From assembly GCA_021773015.1 (NCBI GenBank), contig JAJFKW010000006.1:62001-126000 (forward strand): 64,000 nucleotides of DNA. Direction: 5' to 3'. Both the position numbers and the translations under genes were made by a program. This DNA comes from Woeseia sp. GTDB lineage: Bacteria; Pseudomonadota; Gammaproteobacteria; Steroidobacterales; Woeseiaceae. A model generated the notes under the pieces. The model had not been told where the DNA came from. It made no database searches and saw only the letters and a list, made by a program, of their open reading frames with translations. Shown here piece after piece: positions 18,741 through 26,756 of the stretch; position 1 is the first letter of the stretch, and the number at the start of each line of letters is the position of its first letter.

Positions 18741-18769
18741 TTGAAGATGGCAGCATATTAGGAAATAAT
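18741..18769 (+). promoter_or_regulatory. Candidate sigma-70 promoter of the Lpp-like gene
   Basis: TTGAAG, a 17-base spacer and AATAAT, ending about 38 bases before the ATG. An abundant Lpp-like protein would need a strong promoter, so this is plausible but unproven. The stretch 18529-18740 between lexA and this site shows nothing else recognisable. Confidence 0.4.
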
Positions 18770-18807
18770 GCGCCTGCAGTTTTATCCCAACAGAGGAAAT
18801 TTGGATA

Positions 18808-19110
18808 ATGATTAAGAATTTACTGAAAGTGAGTGCAATCGTGCTCGTCCTAGGCGCCGCCTCTGGTTGCGTCAGTCAGGCACAGCTCGATGCCGCCACC
18901 GAAACCGCTAACAATGCAGCACGTGATGCCGCAGCAGCAAAATCTGCCGCTGAAGCAGCACGCGCATCTGCGGATCGTGCGGGTCAGGCAGCATCAAGTG
19001 CGCAGAGCACAGCAGATCAAGCTTTGTCAGCAGCGACGGAATCACAAGCATGTTGTGATGCAAACCGCGATCGCATGGAAAGAATGTTCCAGAAAGCAAC
19101 GTCTAAATAA
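18808..19110 (+). CDS. lpp: Lpp/OprI-like alanine-zipper outer-membrane lipoprotein
   Basis: A 100-residue lipoprotein with lipobox LGAASGC (Cys near residue 21) followed by a long Ala-rich heptad region (NAARDAAAAKSAAEAARASA), the trimeric coiled-coil pattern of Lpp and OprI, and a C-terminal Lys. In Lpp the terminal Lys is linked to peptidoglycan by L,D-transpeptidases, and the convergent neighbour encodes one. The ribosome binding site AGAGGAAA is good. Two adjacent cysteines near the C-terminus (ESQACCDANRDRM) are present; OprI-type proteins have a similar end. The gene name is assigned by similarity of design. Confidence 0.85.
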   Translation: MIKNLLKVSAIVLVLGAASGCVSQAQLDAATETANNAARDAAAAKSAAEAARASADRAGQAASSAQSTADQALSAATESQACCDANRDRMERMFQKATSK

Positions 19111-19127
19111 TCAGACCTGCTTGAAGG

Positions 19128-20195
19128 TTACTCGGACGCCGCGCTTGTCGCGGCGTTTTTTATGGCGCGTCCCACGAGTGCCGGTAATCCATTTGCCTTG
19201 GCAAGTTGCATCTCCGCAAGATCCCAATCGATCTCGCCCGCTCGCTGCTCGGTCACCGTAACAAACTGCTCCGTTAGCACCGTCAGTGGGTCACGTAGTG
19301 TCGCCTCGACGATCGATTGCACCGGCGTCGCATCACTACCCTCAACATCGACATCAACAATAATCGAATCATCCGTTTGTGTTGCAGTATCGATATCCGT
19401 ATCGGCGTCGTTTTTCGCCACAACCTCAAGCGTCCGGTGAACTTCCATCACCAACAAATCGCCATCCCAACCCAACTTAATGGGTTCGTTGACTATGCGT
19501 ACCGATGTATTGACAGCCACCTGTCCAAATAAATAATCAATATCTTCCGGGTACATGCGGACACAACCATGTGTCACACGCATGCCCACGCCAGCCGGTC
19601 GATTGGTGCCGTGAATCAAATACCCCGGCAAACCCAGTCGCATTGCATGTTTGCCGAGTGGATTTTTTGGCCCCGCTGGAACAATACGCGGCAGCGGGTT
19701 GCCATCGGCTGCATGCTCCGCTCGAATAGACGCAGTTGGGTACCAAGCGGGATTCGTTACCTTGGATATGACGGTGGTTTTGCCCAGCGGTGTCTCCCAA
19801 TCCATGCGGCCAATGCTGATTGGATAGGTCATGACAACCGCGGCTTCGCCGGCTTTCGGTTCTGGAAAGTAATACAGACGATATTCTGCAAGATTTAATA
19901 TAACACCACGTCGCGGCCCTGCTGGCAGCACAAACCGGGTTGGTAGCACGACATCAGTACCTTCACCAGGCAACCAAGTATCGACCGTTGGATTTGCGCG
20001 AACAATATCTTCGTAGCCCAATCCGTGACGTCTGGCAATATCCAATAATGTGTCCGCGCTGCGAGCCGGAACGACCATCGACGATCCAATGACATCGTTG
20101 CCGGGTGGCGGCAATTCGTAAACTTCCGCGCTAGCCAATGGCATGAAAACGGCACACATCGCCGCACAGGAAAATAGTGATTCAATTTTTCTCAT
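19128..20195 (-). CDS. L,D-transpeptidase (YkuD/ErfK-YbiS family)
   Basis: Periplasmic enzyme that attaches Lpp-type lipoproteins to peptidoglycan or makes 3-3 crosslinks. A signal peptide (about 23 residues) is followed by a LysM-like segment (SADTLLDIARRHGLGYEDIVRANP), then the YkuD domain with IHGTNRPAGVG and the catalytic motif THGCVRM. Thr replaces the usual Ser before HGC. A C-terminal Asp/Thr-rich tail is present, giving 355 residues. The gene is convergent with the Lpp-like gene, as oprI and an ErfK-type gene are neighbours in Pseudomonas. Its start overlaps the transferase gene end by 4 bases. Confidence 0.93.
   Translation of the reverse strand: MRKIESLFSCAAMCAVFMPLASAEVYELPPPGNDVIGSSMVVPARSADTLLDIARRHGLGYEDIVRANPTVDTWLPGEGTDVVLPTRFVLPAGPRRGVILNLAEYRLYYFPEPKAGEAAVVMTYPISIGRMDWETPLGKTTVISKVTNPAWYPTASIRAEHAADGNPLPRIVPAGPKNPLGKHAMRLGLPGYLIHGTNRPAGVGMRVTHGCVRMYPEDIDYLFGQVAVNTSVRIVNEPIKLGWDGDLLVMEVHRTLEVVAKNDADTDIDTATQTDDSIIVDVDVEGSDATPVQSIVEATLRDPLTVLTEQFVTVTEQRAGEIDWDLAEMQLAKANGLPALVGRAIKNAATSAASE
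19137..19161 (+). terminator. Intrinsic terminator of the Lpp-like gene
   Basis: Perfect 7-bp stem CGCCGCG/CGCGGCG, loop CTTGT, then TTTTTT. It lies inside the last codons of the convergent L,D-transpeptidase gene, where the opposite strand encodes the Ala-rich C-terminal tail. Confidence 0.9.
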
Positions 20196-20854
20196 CTGCC
20201 AACTTCATCGTGTTCGATAACTTCTAGTTCAGACTCCGCATCGGCGAGCCAGTTCTGCAGTTTTTCACTTTGCAACAATCGTTGCGGGTATCTACTTGCC
20301 GATTCCGGCAGGTTAATCCCGTAGGTTCTGAATCGTAAAACCACCGGCGCATACATCGTATCCACTATACCAAATCGACCAAATAGCCAATCACCGTCGG
20401 TCGATTGCGCTTTCTGACACGCCGACCAAATGTCAAATACCCGATCAATATCGTCCGTCAATGCCTGCGGCAATGCCACTTTACGTCCCATAGCGCGGCA
20501 GTTCATAGGCATTGCATCACGCAACGCAAAAAAACCAGAATGCATTTCTGCCGCCAAACTGCGAGCACGGGCGCGCAACTTGGCATCGGTGGGCCACAAA
20601 TTTTTCTCTGGCCAGCGTTCGGCGACAGTTTCCGCAATCGCCAGCGAATCCCAGATTTTCTCGCCATCGAGTTCTAATACGGGCACACGACCGGCCGGGC
20701 TATGTTGGTCGATTTCGGCCGCGAAATCCTCGGTATCTAATGCCAGCCTGACTTCGTCGAAGTCGATTCCGGACTCAGCGAGCAATAACCAGGAGCGTAG
20801 CGACCAGGATGAATAGTTTTTGTTTCCGATGACGAGTTTAGGTCGCATATTCAT
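20192..20854 (-). CDS. Glutathione S-transferase family protein
   Basis: Predicted 220-residue cytosolic protein with an N-terminal thioredoxin-like domain (NKNYSSWSLRSWLLLAESGI, then SPAGRVPVLELDGEKIWDSLAIAE, the cis-Pro and glutathione gamma-Glu-binding segments) and an all-helical C-terminal domain (GDWLFGRFGIVDTMYAPVVLRF). The SSWS motif supplies the likely catalytic Ser. The substrate is unknown. It overlaps the L,D-transpeptidase start by 4 bases, implying cotranscription without an evident functional link. Confidence 0.92.
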   Translation of the reverse strand: MNMRPKLVIGNKNYSSWSLRSWLLLAESGIDFDEVRLALDTEDFAAEIDQHSPAGRVPVLELDGEKIWDSLAIAETVAERWPEKNLWPTDAKLRARARSLAAEMHSGFFALRDAMPMNCRAMGRKVALPQALTDDIDRVFDIWSACQKAQSTDGDWLFGRFGIVDTMYAPVVLRFRTYGINLPESASRYPQRLLQSEKLQNWLADAESELEVIEHDEVGR

Positions 20855-20878
20855 GCAGATTCAATATTTAGCGAAACA

Positions 20879-21006
20879 CCGGCAATGCCGGACAATTCAG
20901 CATTATTTCATAGATTAGGCGCTTTGGGTCGAGCACAGCTTCAGACGTCGTAAAGGGTCGCTACGTTGACCGGCTACATATGGGTCGGTAGCCTTGCACG
21001 TCTGGC
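20879..21006. repeat. Intergenic repeat-like sequence (GGGTCG motifs and palindrome)
   Basis: A CCGGCA-A-TGCCGG palindrome (20879-20891) is followed by three GGGTCG motifs within about 75 bases, two leading into CAGACGTC or CACGTCTGG. The composition resembles the stem-loop repeats near 11171-12319. It is located between the divergent transferase and YkvA-like genes. Confidence 0.3.
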
Positions 21007-21023
21007 GCCAACGGAACCATACA

Positions 21024-21581
21024 ATGGGTATGAGATTTTCCTTAGAACTCACCGATCGTGACTTACGATTTTTTCGCAGTGCGCTACGAAAATCCCGTGA
21101 AACGGTACGCGATGCTGACGAAGCTGAAATTGTTGAAGCAATCGGCGACGTTTTGGCCGAAATTAAGAACCAGGGCCCGCTGCCCGATTTTGTTGCGCAG
21201 AGAATTCCGCAACTTGAATCAATGATTCGGATGCTCAAAGACGATGAGTGGCAGTTGCCAAACGGTGATCGCGAACGGTTACTGGCAACGTTTGTTTACT
21301 TTGGTGACCCGGAAGACATTGTCCCCGACCATATTCCGGTTATCGGTTATCTTGACGATGTGATCATGATCGAATTAGTCGTACGTGAGCTGCAACATGT
21401 CCGCGAAGCTTATGACGACTTTTGCGAATATCGCGAAGGCTACGATAGTCGATTCAGCACCGGTCACGATGCAGCGGTAAGAAGAGATCGAATTGACAGG
21501 AAGCGGCAAAAATTGCATCAGCGAATGAAACGGCGTACGAAGAGCCAGCGCAAAGCGAAGGGAAATCGTTCTATTCTTTAG
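21024..21581 (+). CDS. DUF1232 (YkvA-like) family protein
   Basis: Predicted about 185 residues from ATG 21024; an ATG at 21030 is equally possible. The central segment DPEDIVPDHIPVIGYLDDVIMIELVVREL is the YkvA/DUF1232 signature, a short hydrophobic hairpin with a conserved Pro-Asp core. It is flanked by a helical N-terminal region (TDRDLRFFRSALRKSRETV) and a basic C-terminal tail (RKRQKLHQRMKRRTKSQRKAK). Function unknown in the family. It ends 3 bases from the convergent fabH stop, with no terminator between them. Confidence 0.8.
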   Translation: MGMRFSLELTDRDLRFFRSALRKSRETVRDADEAEIVEAIGDVLAEIKNQGPLPDFVAQRIPQLESMIRMLKDDEWQLPNGDRERLLATFVYFGDPEDIVPDHIPVIGYLDDVIMIELVVRELQHVREAYDDFCEYREGYDSRFSTGHDAAVRRDRIDRKRQKLHQRMKRRTKSQRKAKGNRSIL

Positions 21582-21584
21582 CGT

Positions 21585-22556
21585 TCAGTAGCGCAGCAAT
21601 ACCGCGCCCCAGGTGAATCCACCGCCGAATGCTTCTAAGAGCAATAGTTGTCCACGTTTTATTCGGCCATCACGCACGCCGACATCCAGCGCCATCGGTA
21701 CAGACGCAGCAGACGTATTACCGTGATCTTGTACAGTCAGAATTACTTTTTCCAGTGGCATGCCTAGGCGTTTTGCTGTCGCTTGAATGATACGTAAATT
21801 CGCTTGATGCGGAATCAACCAGTCCAATTCATCTTTGCTGATCCCATTCGCTTCCAGCGCTTCAGTAGCGACACCACCTAATGTTTTGACGGCAACTTTA
21901 AATACTTCATTGCCCTTCATTAGTATTTTCGCTTCTTCTACGATGCCCGCTTTTTCGAGTTGGCTGCCCGCACCGACAGGATAGTAAAGCAAATCTCGGT
22001 ATTGGCCGTCTGCACCCAGATGGCAGGATATAATGCCCTGTTCTTCCGCTGGTTGCAGAATCACCGCGCCCGCCCCATCGCCGAATAAAACACAGGTCGT
22101 TCTATCCGACCAATCCACTAACTTCGTGATTACTTCCGCACCAATCACGAGCGCGCATTTTGAGGTACCCGTGGTGATAAATTTATCCGCCGTCGTTAGC
22201 GCATATATAAAACCAGTGCATGCCGCTTCGATACTGAATGCCGGGCAACCGTGGATACCCATCTTCTCCTGCACCAGCGTCGCAATATTTGGAAAAATCA
22301 GATCTGGCGTAGTCGTGCCAATGACGATCAGGTCGATGTCTTCCACTGACACTTGCGCCGCAGCCATCGCTTTTTTAGCGGCAGCGACACATAAATCGGA
22401 TGTCGTGTCGTCTTCGCCGGCAACGTGTCGCCGCTCAACGCCGGTACGTGTTCGAATCCACTCATCGCTGGTTTCCACAATCTTTTCCAGATCCGCATTG
22501 GTCATGATGCGTTCCGGAAGATGGCGGCCTGTACCTACGATGCGCGAATATGTCAT
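21585..22556 (-). CDS. fabH: Beta-ketoacyl-ACP synthase III FabH
   Basis: Condenses acetyl-CoA with malonyl-ACP to start type II fatty-acid synthesis. The catalytic Cys is in EAACTGFIYAL, His in WLIPHQANLRI and Asn in DHGNTSAASVP, and the C-terminal EAFGGGFTWGAVLLRY is typical. It has 323 residues. It overlaps plsX by 4 bases. The fabD-fabG-acpP genes that often follow are not here: the downstream neighbour is a convergent unrelated gene. Confidence 0.97.
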   Translation of the reverse strand: MTYSRIVGTGRHLPERIMTNADLEKIVETSDEWIRTRTGVERRHVAGEDDTTSDLCVAAAKKAMAAAQVSVEDIDLIVIGTTTPDLIFPNIATLVQEKMGIHGCPAFSIEAACTGFIYALTTADKFITTGTSKCALVIGAEVITKLVDWSDRTTCVLFGDGAGAVILQPAEEQGIISCHLGADGQYRDLLYYPVGAGSQLEKAGIVEEAKILMKGNEVFKVAVKTLGGVATEALEANGISKDELDWLIPHQANLRIIQATAKRLGMPLEKVILTVQDHGNTSAASVPMALDVGVRDGRIKRGQLLLLEAFGGGFTWGAVLLRY

Positions 22557-23563
22557 GCAGCTTCCTGTTGTAGCAAATTGCCGATTTGTTCCGGCACCTG
22601 ATTTTCGACCTCAACGAGGGCAGTCTCTATGGCATGTTGAAACGCGTACGAGTCCGCTCCGCCGTGGCTTTTTATTACTATGCCATTCAATCCTACCAGC
22701 GACGCACCATTATAGTTGCGAGAATCCATTTGCAAAGCCAGATTTTTTAGCACCGGAGCTGTCAACATCGCTGCCAATTTTGCGTACCAATTGCGGGTAA
22801 ACGCCTCGCGCAGATAATGGCGGGCCAAGCCGACCGTTCCCTCCATGGTCTTAAGCGCGACGTTTCCGGTAAAGCCGTCGGTTACAACAACGTCAGCCTT
22901 ACCTGAGAAGATCTCGCTGCCCTCAATGAAGCCAATGTAATTTAGACCGCTAGCGTTGAGGAGAGCCGCTGCATCCCGCACCGTTTCATGCCCTTTCGTG
23001 TCCTCCACACCGATATTTAACAGCGCTAACCGCGGTCGGCCGATATTGCGCACATCGCCAGTCACTATTGAGCCCATGACAGCAAATTGAAATAACTGTG
23101 CAGCGCTACAATGCGTATTCGCACCCAGATCCAGCATGTGCACCGTGCCGCCAATCGACGGCAGCTCGGCAAGAATTGCTGGTCTGTCGATACCGGGCAG
23201 CATCTTCAGCACGAATTTGCTGGTTGCCATCAGCGCGCCGGTATTGCCGGCACTAATGCACGCCTGGGCTTCGCCGCTCTTGACCAAATCGATGGCGACG
23301 CGCATCGATGAATCTTTTTTCTTTCGTACCGCATCGGCCGGTGATTCCGACATGCCGACGACTTCGCTACTTGGTTTGATATGCAGGCGATTGCTGTCAT
23401 CGACTATGCGTGTGACCAGTTCTTGCAATTCGACCTCATCACCAACCAACACCAATTCTAGCGACGGATACTTTTGTAATGACGCGAGCGCAGCACGCAC
23501 GACAATCTCAGGGCCGAGATCGCCGCTCATAGCGTCAAGAGAAATTACCGAGTGTTTCCCCAC
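22553..23563 (-). CDS. plsX: Phosphate acyltransferase PlsX
   Basis: Converts acyl-ACP to acyl-phosphate, the donor for PlsY in phospholipid synthesis. The family features are ISLDAMSGDLGPEIVVRAAL at the N-terminus, SAGNTGALMATSKFVLKMLPGI, then VVTDGFTGNVALKTMEG and SLVGLNGIVIKSHGGAD. It has 336 residues and overlaps fabH. It sits in the yceD-rpmF-plsX-fabH operon, which couples ribosome and membrane synthesis genes in many bacteria. Confidence 0.97.
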   Translation of the reverse strand: MGKHSVISLDAMSGDLGPEIVVRAALASLQKYPSLELVLVGDEVELQELVTRIVDDSNRLHIKPSSEVVGMSESPADAVRKKKDSSMRVAIDLVKSGEAQACISAGNTGALMATSKFVLKMLPGIDRPAILAELPSIGGTVHMLDLGANTHCSAAQLFQFAVMGSIVTGDVRNIGRPRLALLNIGVEDTKGHETVRDAAALLNASGLNYIGFIEGSEIFSGKADVVVTDGFTGNVALKTMEGTVGLARHYLREAFTRNWYAKLAAMLTAPVLKNLALQMDSRNYNGASLVGLNGIVIKSHGGADSYAFQHAIETALVEVENQVPEQIGNLLQQEAA

Positions 23564-23623
23564 AAACGAATCCGAACAACGGTGCGATCTTAGCCTCGCT
23601 AACCGTGTTGCGGCGCGAAGTTG

Positions 23624-23815
23624 TTACTCTTCGTCGATTTCTTCGGGCTGCGCGACAATCTGATTGCCACGATAGAAACCATCGGGTGTTACGCGATGCC
23701 GCAAGTGCGTTTCGCCTGTGGTCGGATCGACGGACAATGACGGACCACCGACTTTGTCATGCGAACGACGCATGCCACGTCGAGAAGGTGTCTTGCGACT
23801 TTTTTGAACAGCCAT
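23624..23815 (-). CDS. rpmF: 50S ribosomal protein L32
   Basis: A 63-residue basic protein. [20 protein letters not shown] and the [13 protein letters not shown] segment match L32. The upstream MEKN of the longer reading is not part of the protein. No zinc-binding cysteines are present, as in E. coli L32. An acidic tail (QPEEIDEE) extends the C-terminus. Confidence 0.97.
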   Translation of the reverse strand: MAVQKSRKTPSRRGMRRSHDKVGGPSLSVDPTTGETHLRHRVTPDGFYRGNQIVAQPEEIDEE

Positions 23816-23868
23816 GTTTTTCTCCAAAACGATGACCGCCTGGTCATCATCAATTCACAAATTCAATA

Positions 23869-24414
23869 TCAATCTTTAGCCTGCGCCATGAGGGACCTCA
23901 GGTCCGCAAAAGGCTTACTACGATCTCCCTCCGCTGGCAATTCAGTCAGCACAGGCCCACAGCCAACGCCGACATCGTGCATGGGCGATAATGGCATTGC
24001 CATGATCAACGCTTCTTCGGCGATTTCGGCTGGACTGACAGTATCCTGCTCAAACTCCCAAATTTCGTACCCATCGCATTCCGCAACAGAGCTGCCAGAA
24101 TTTGGCAGCATCAGTTTCAACTGCGTTGTCAACGGTAATTCAAAAGGCTCAAGACAGCGCTGACAAACCGTAGAAACCTTTCCCGCTACCGCGCCCTCAA
24201 CGGTCGGTATTCCTGGTCGTTCCTCATTCCAGCCAAAGCGAAGTCTAATGTTTACAATGGCCTGCCGCCATTGAACTGCGTAATTTGCAGTGTCAATTAG
24301 CGCAAGATCGCCCTCAATCATCTCAGAAAGTCGCTCAAAATCTCCAACTTTCCCTGTTAAATCAACCAATTGGCCGATTTTAGAAGATTCTCGCGGTAAT
24401 ACCCGTTGATGCAT
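23869..24414 (-). CDS. yceD: DUF177 family protein YceD (23S rRNA accumulation protein)
   Basis: Family members support 23S rRNA accumulation and precede rpmF. The VCQRCLEPFELPL Cys pair, the acidic EIWEFEQDTVSPAEIAEEALIMAMPLSPMHD stretch and the C-terminal KPFADLRSL are characteristic. I prefer the Met at 24414 (MHQRVLPRE), which fits the family N-terminus and leaves a leader of about 15 bases from the predicted promoter; an ATG at 24426 would be almost leaderless. It begins the yceD-rpmF-plsX-fabH operon. Confidence 0.88.
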   Translation of the reverse strand: MHQRVLPRESSKIGQLVDLTGKVGDFERLSEMIEGDLALIDTANYAVQWRQAIVNIRLRFGWNEERPGIPTVEGAVAGKVSTVCQRCLEPFELPLTTQLKLMLPNSGSSVAECDGYEIWEFEQDTVSPAEIAEEALIMAMPLSPMHDVGVGCGPVLTELPAEGDRSKPFADLRSLMAQAKD

Positions 24415-24435
24415 CGGAACGGCCATGGGGCGCGC

Positions 24436-24464
24436 ATGATAAGGATGATTCTTTGCTCTGTCAA
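24436..24464 (-). promoter_or_regulatory. Sigma-70 promoter of yceD-rpmF-plsX-fabH
   Basis: A perfect TTGACA (24464-24459), a 17-base spacer and TATCAT (24441-24436) on the minus strand. The predicted transcription start, near 24429, leaves a very short leader before yceD. Confidence 0.75.
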
Positions 24465-24578
24465 AGACTTATGGCTGGATTGGGCAGAGCACCTGGTAGC
24501 TTTGGCGAGCAATTCAAGACTGCTCCACAGCTAGAAAGCGGTTACACTACGCGGCCGGCTCCAAGACATTGATTCCAT

Positions 24579-25172
24579 ATGCAAAATCCGTCCAGCCCAG
24601 CGATAATTTTGGCGTCGTCTTCGCGTTACCGGCGCGATTTGCTGGATCGTTTTCTAAATGAATACCAAACCGTATCGCCGGCCGTCGACGAAAGCGTTGA
24701 GGATTCCGCAGATAGCAGCGATTTAGCGCGGCGTTTGGCCAGAAAAAAAGCGGAAACCGTCGCCGGTGGCAACAGACACGCGGTAATCATTGGTGCGGAT
24801 CAAGTTGCAGTGGTCGATGGCCACGTCGTCGGCAAACCGGGCGACCATCAAAAAGCCGTTGAGCAATTGCTAGCGGCATCCGGCAAATCGATGACATTCC
24901 TGACGGCCGTTTGCGTGTTGGACCCTGTGGGCCGGCGTCGCTACGAACACATCGACAAAACCCTCGTCCGCTTCAGAAATTTCGACCGTCGTCTGGCCGA
25001 CGCGTACCTCAAGCACGACAAACCCTACGATTGCGCCGGGAGTTTCAAAATAGAAGGCGCGGGATTTGTTCTATTTGATTCAGTTACTACGGATGACCCG
25101 ACTGCTCTCATTGGACTTCCAATGATCTGGTTAGCCGCAACTTTGCGAGAACTGGACTGCCTGCTGCCCTAG
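24579..25172 (+). CDS. Maf-family nucleotide pyrophosphatase (YceF-like)
   Basis: Hydrolyses modified or canonical nucleotides; the E. coli YceF subgroup acts on 7-methyl-GTP. The opening IILASSSRYRRDLLDRF, IIGADQVAVVDG and CAGSFKIEGAGFVLFDSVTTDDPTALIGLPM are Maf signatures. The context opposite yceD matches E. coli yceF, supporting the m7GTP subgroup by inference. It has 197 residues. It is divergent from yceD and convergent with rluC. The 115 bases after its stop show no clear terminator. Confidence 0.93.
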   Translation: MQNPSSPAIILASSSRYRRDLLDRFLNEYQTVSPAVDESVEDSADSSDLARRLARKKAETVAGGNRHAVIIGADQVAVVDGHVVGKPGDHQKAVEQLLAASGKSMTFLTAVCVLDPVGRRRYEHIDKTLVRFRNFDRRLADAYLKHDKPYDCAGSFKIEGAGFVLFDSVTTDDPTALIGLPMIWLAATLRELDCLLP

Positions 25173-25287
25173 CCCAACGCTGCTCGAAACGTAGTCCTCG
25201 CTATGTTATCTCACACGATCGAACACGCCGCCCTCGCCACGATTAGCGGATTTTCCGACAATTCCGGCTACGCACACAATTTCCGGC

Positions 25288-26280
25288 CTAGCCCTTACGT
25301 TTTCGAACGCGATCAATACCCTTTTCTAAGAATTTTTGTAAATCGCCGGCCAACTGCGAAGTGAAATGCAATTCGTTGCCATTGTCATCGGGGAATGCGA
25401 TCGACTGTGCGTGCAAAAACATGCGTTTTAGACCCTGGGCGCGCGCCGTAGCATTGACCTGCGGGTCGCCGTAACGCTCATCACCAACGATCGGAAATTC
25501 CAACGACTGTAGATGCACCCGAATTTGGTGGGTGCGCCCGGTTTTGGGTTGGCATTGAAGCAAACTATAAATTCCAAATGTTCGCGACAATGTGACTTGC
25601 GTTTGTGCCGGTTTGCCATCTTTTCTTATAACTACGTGGCGCTCTCCACTCCTGCGATGCCCGACGTATAATGGCTGGTCGATTACGAATTCGCCAAACT
25701 GCCAATCACCTGCAGACAGCGCCAAATAATTTTTCTCCACTACGCCGTCACGAAATTTTTCATGCAGCATGCGTAATGCGCTGCGCTTTTTTGCAAGTAC
25801 CAGGCAGCCCGATGTTCCCCGATCGAGCCGATGCACTAAGGTGAGATCGCGTATTTCGGGACGAGCGTGGCGTAGTAACTCGACCACGCCATGGCTCACA
25901 CCGCTGCCGCCGTGCACCGCAATCCCGCTTGGTTTGTCGACCACGAGAATCGATTTATCTTCAAACAGTATCTTATCGGTGATATTGCGAACTGCAGCAG
26001 GCGCGGGCTCATCGCTGTCTGTGCGCACTCGCGCTGGCGGAACCCTAACTTCATCGCCAAGCTGCAATTTGTATTCGGCGCGCACCCGGCCACCGTTCAC
26101 GCGAACCTCACCCTTGCGCAAAATTCGATAAATGCGGCTTCTCGGCACCCCCGGCAGCTGCCGGCGCAAGAAATTGTCGATACGCTGGCCAGCCTGCTCG
26201 TCGTCAATACTGACTTTTTGTACTTGACGATGATCGAGACCATCGGGCTGATTGGGGCTGGAGGACATGAGATTGACCAA
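25288..26280 (-). CDS. rluC: 23S rRNA pseudouridine synthase RluC
   Basis: Makes pseudouridine at 955, 2504 and 2580 of 23S rRNA in E. coli. An N-terminal S4 RNA-binding domain (AGQRIDNFLRRQLPGVPRSRIYRILRKGEVRVNGGR) is followed by the catalytic domain with VHRLDRGTSGCLVLAKK, whose Asp is the nucleophile, and QPKTGRTHQIRVHL. The predicted length is 330 residues; Met 5 is a possible alternative start. It is divergent from rne, as in E. coli. Confidence 0.95.
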   Translation of the reverse strand: MVNLMSSSPNQPDGLDHRQVQKVSIDDEQAGQRIDNFLRRQLPGVPRSRIYRILRKGEVRVNGGRVRAEYKLQLGDEVRVPPARVRTDSDEPAPAAVRNITDKILFEDKSILVVDKPSGIAVHGGSGVSHGVVELLRHARPEIRDLTLVHRLDRGTSGCLVLAKKRSALRMLHEKFRDGVVEKNYLALSAGDWQFGEFVIDQPLYVGHRRSGERHVVIRKDGKPAQTQVTLSRTFGIYSLLQCQPKTGRTHQIRVHLQSLEFPIVGDERYGDPQVNATARAQGLKRMFLHAQSIAFPDDNGNELHFTSQLAGDLQKFLEKGIDRVRKRKG

Positions 26281-26319
26281 AATGCTTAAATTTCAAGGAA
26301 TTATGAGAACTATCAATAT

Positions 26320-26371
26320 TTGACAATATGAATCAACTTCATATTGCTGAATCGTGGTGCTGTGTTATATT
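26320..26371 (+). promoter_or_regulatory. rne: Candidate rne promoters with overlapping inverted repeat
   Basis: TTGACA (26320-26325), a 16-base spacer and TATTGC, and just downstream TTGCTG (26344-26349), a 16-base spacer and TATATT (26366-26371), give two staggered sigma-70-like promoters. Between -35 and -10 of the first lies a perfect 9-bp inverted repeat, CAATATGAA/TTCATATTG, at 26324-26346, a possible operator. Confidence 0.55.
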
Positions 26372-26756
26372 AGGTCCCCGTAGGGCTTATGGGACAACCG
26401 TTTGACCCTGCATGCGACGTTTCGCCGGATCCGGTATAGCAATTCTCCGCAATTCCTTCTGATTTCTGGCGCAAATTTAATTCATTTCTGGCCTCGATGC
26501 ACGAGACCAGATACCACGGCAGCGAGCACGGACAACCGGCGAGCGCCAAAGCGGCAATGCCGCAGGGTAATAATGATCAGTTTTCTGTTGGCACAGCTCT
26601 GGATAATCATCTCAGAGTTGCGCCGTCCAAAAACATCGAATGTAAGCGACAGCGCCCGCCGCCAATCGCTTCAACATCTATTCCCCTGCCTTGTCCCTTC
26701 GGCCATTCAGCGCCATCCCAGTTTGCTGCCCCAAAAAAATAATCAAGTAGGGCAAC
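26372..26756 (+). promoter_or_regulatory. Long rne 5' leader
   Basis: About 380 bases separate the candidate promoters from the rne ATG, with no convincing gene. E. coli rne has a structured leader of similar length that lets RNase E control its own mRNA decay. An equivalent role here is inferred from length and position only. I did not identify the E. coli hp2/hp3 elements by eye. Confidence 0.45.
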
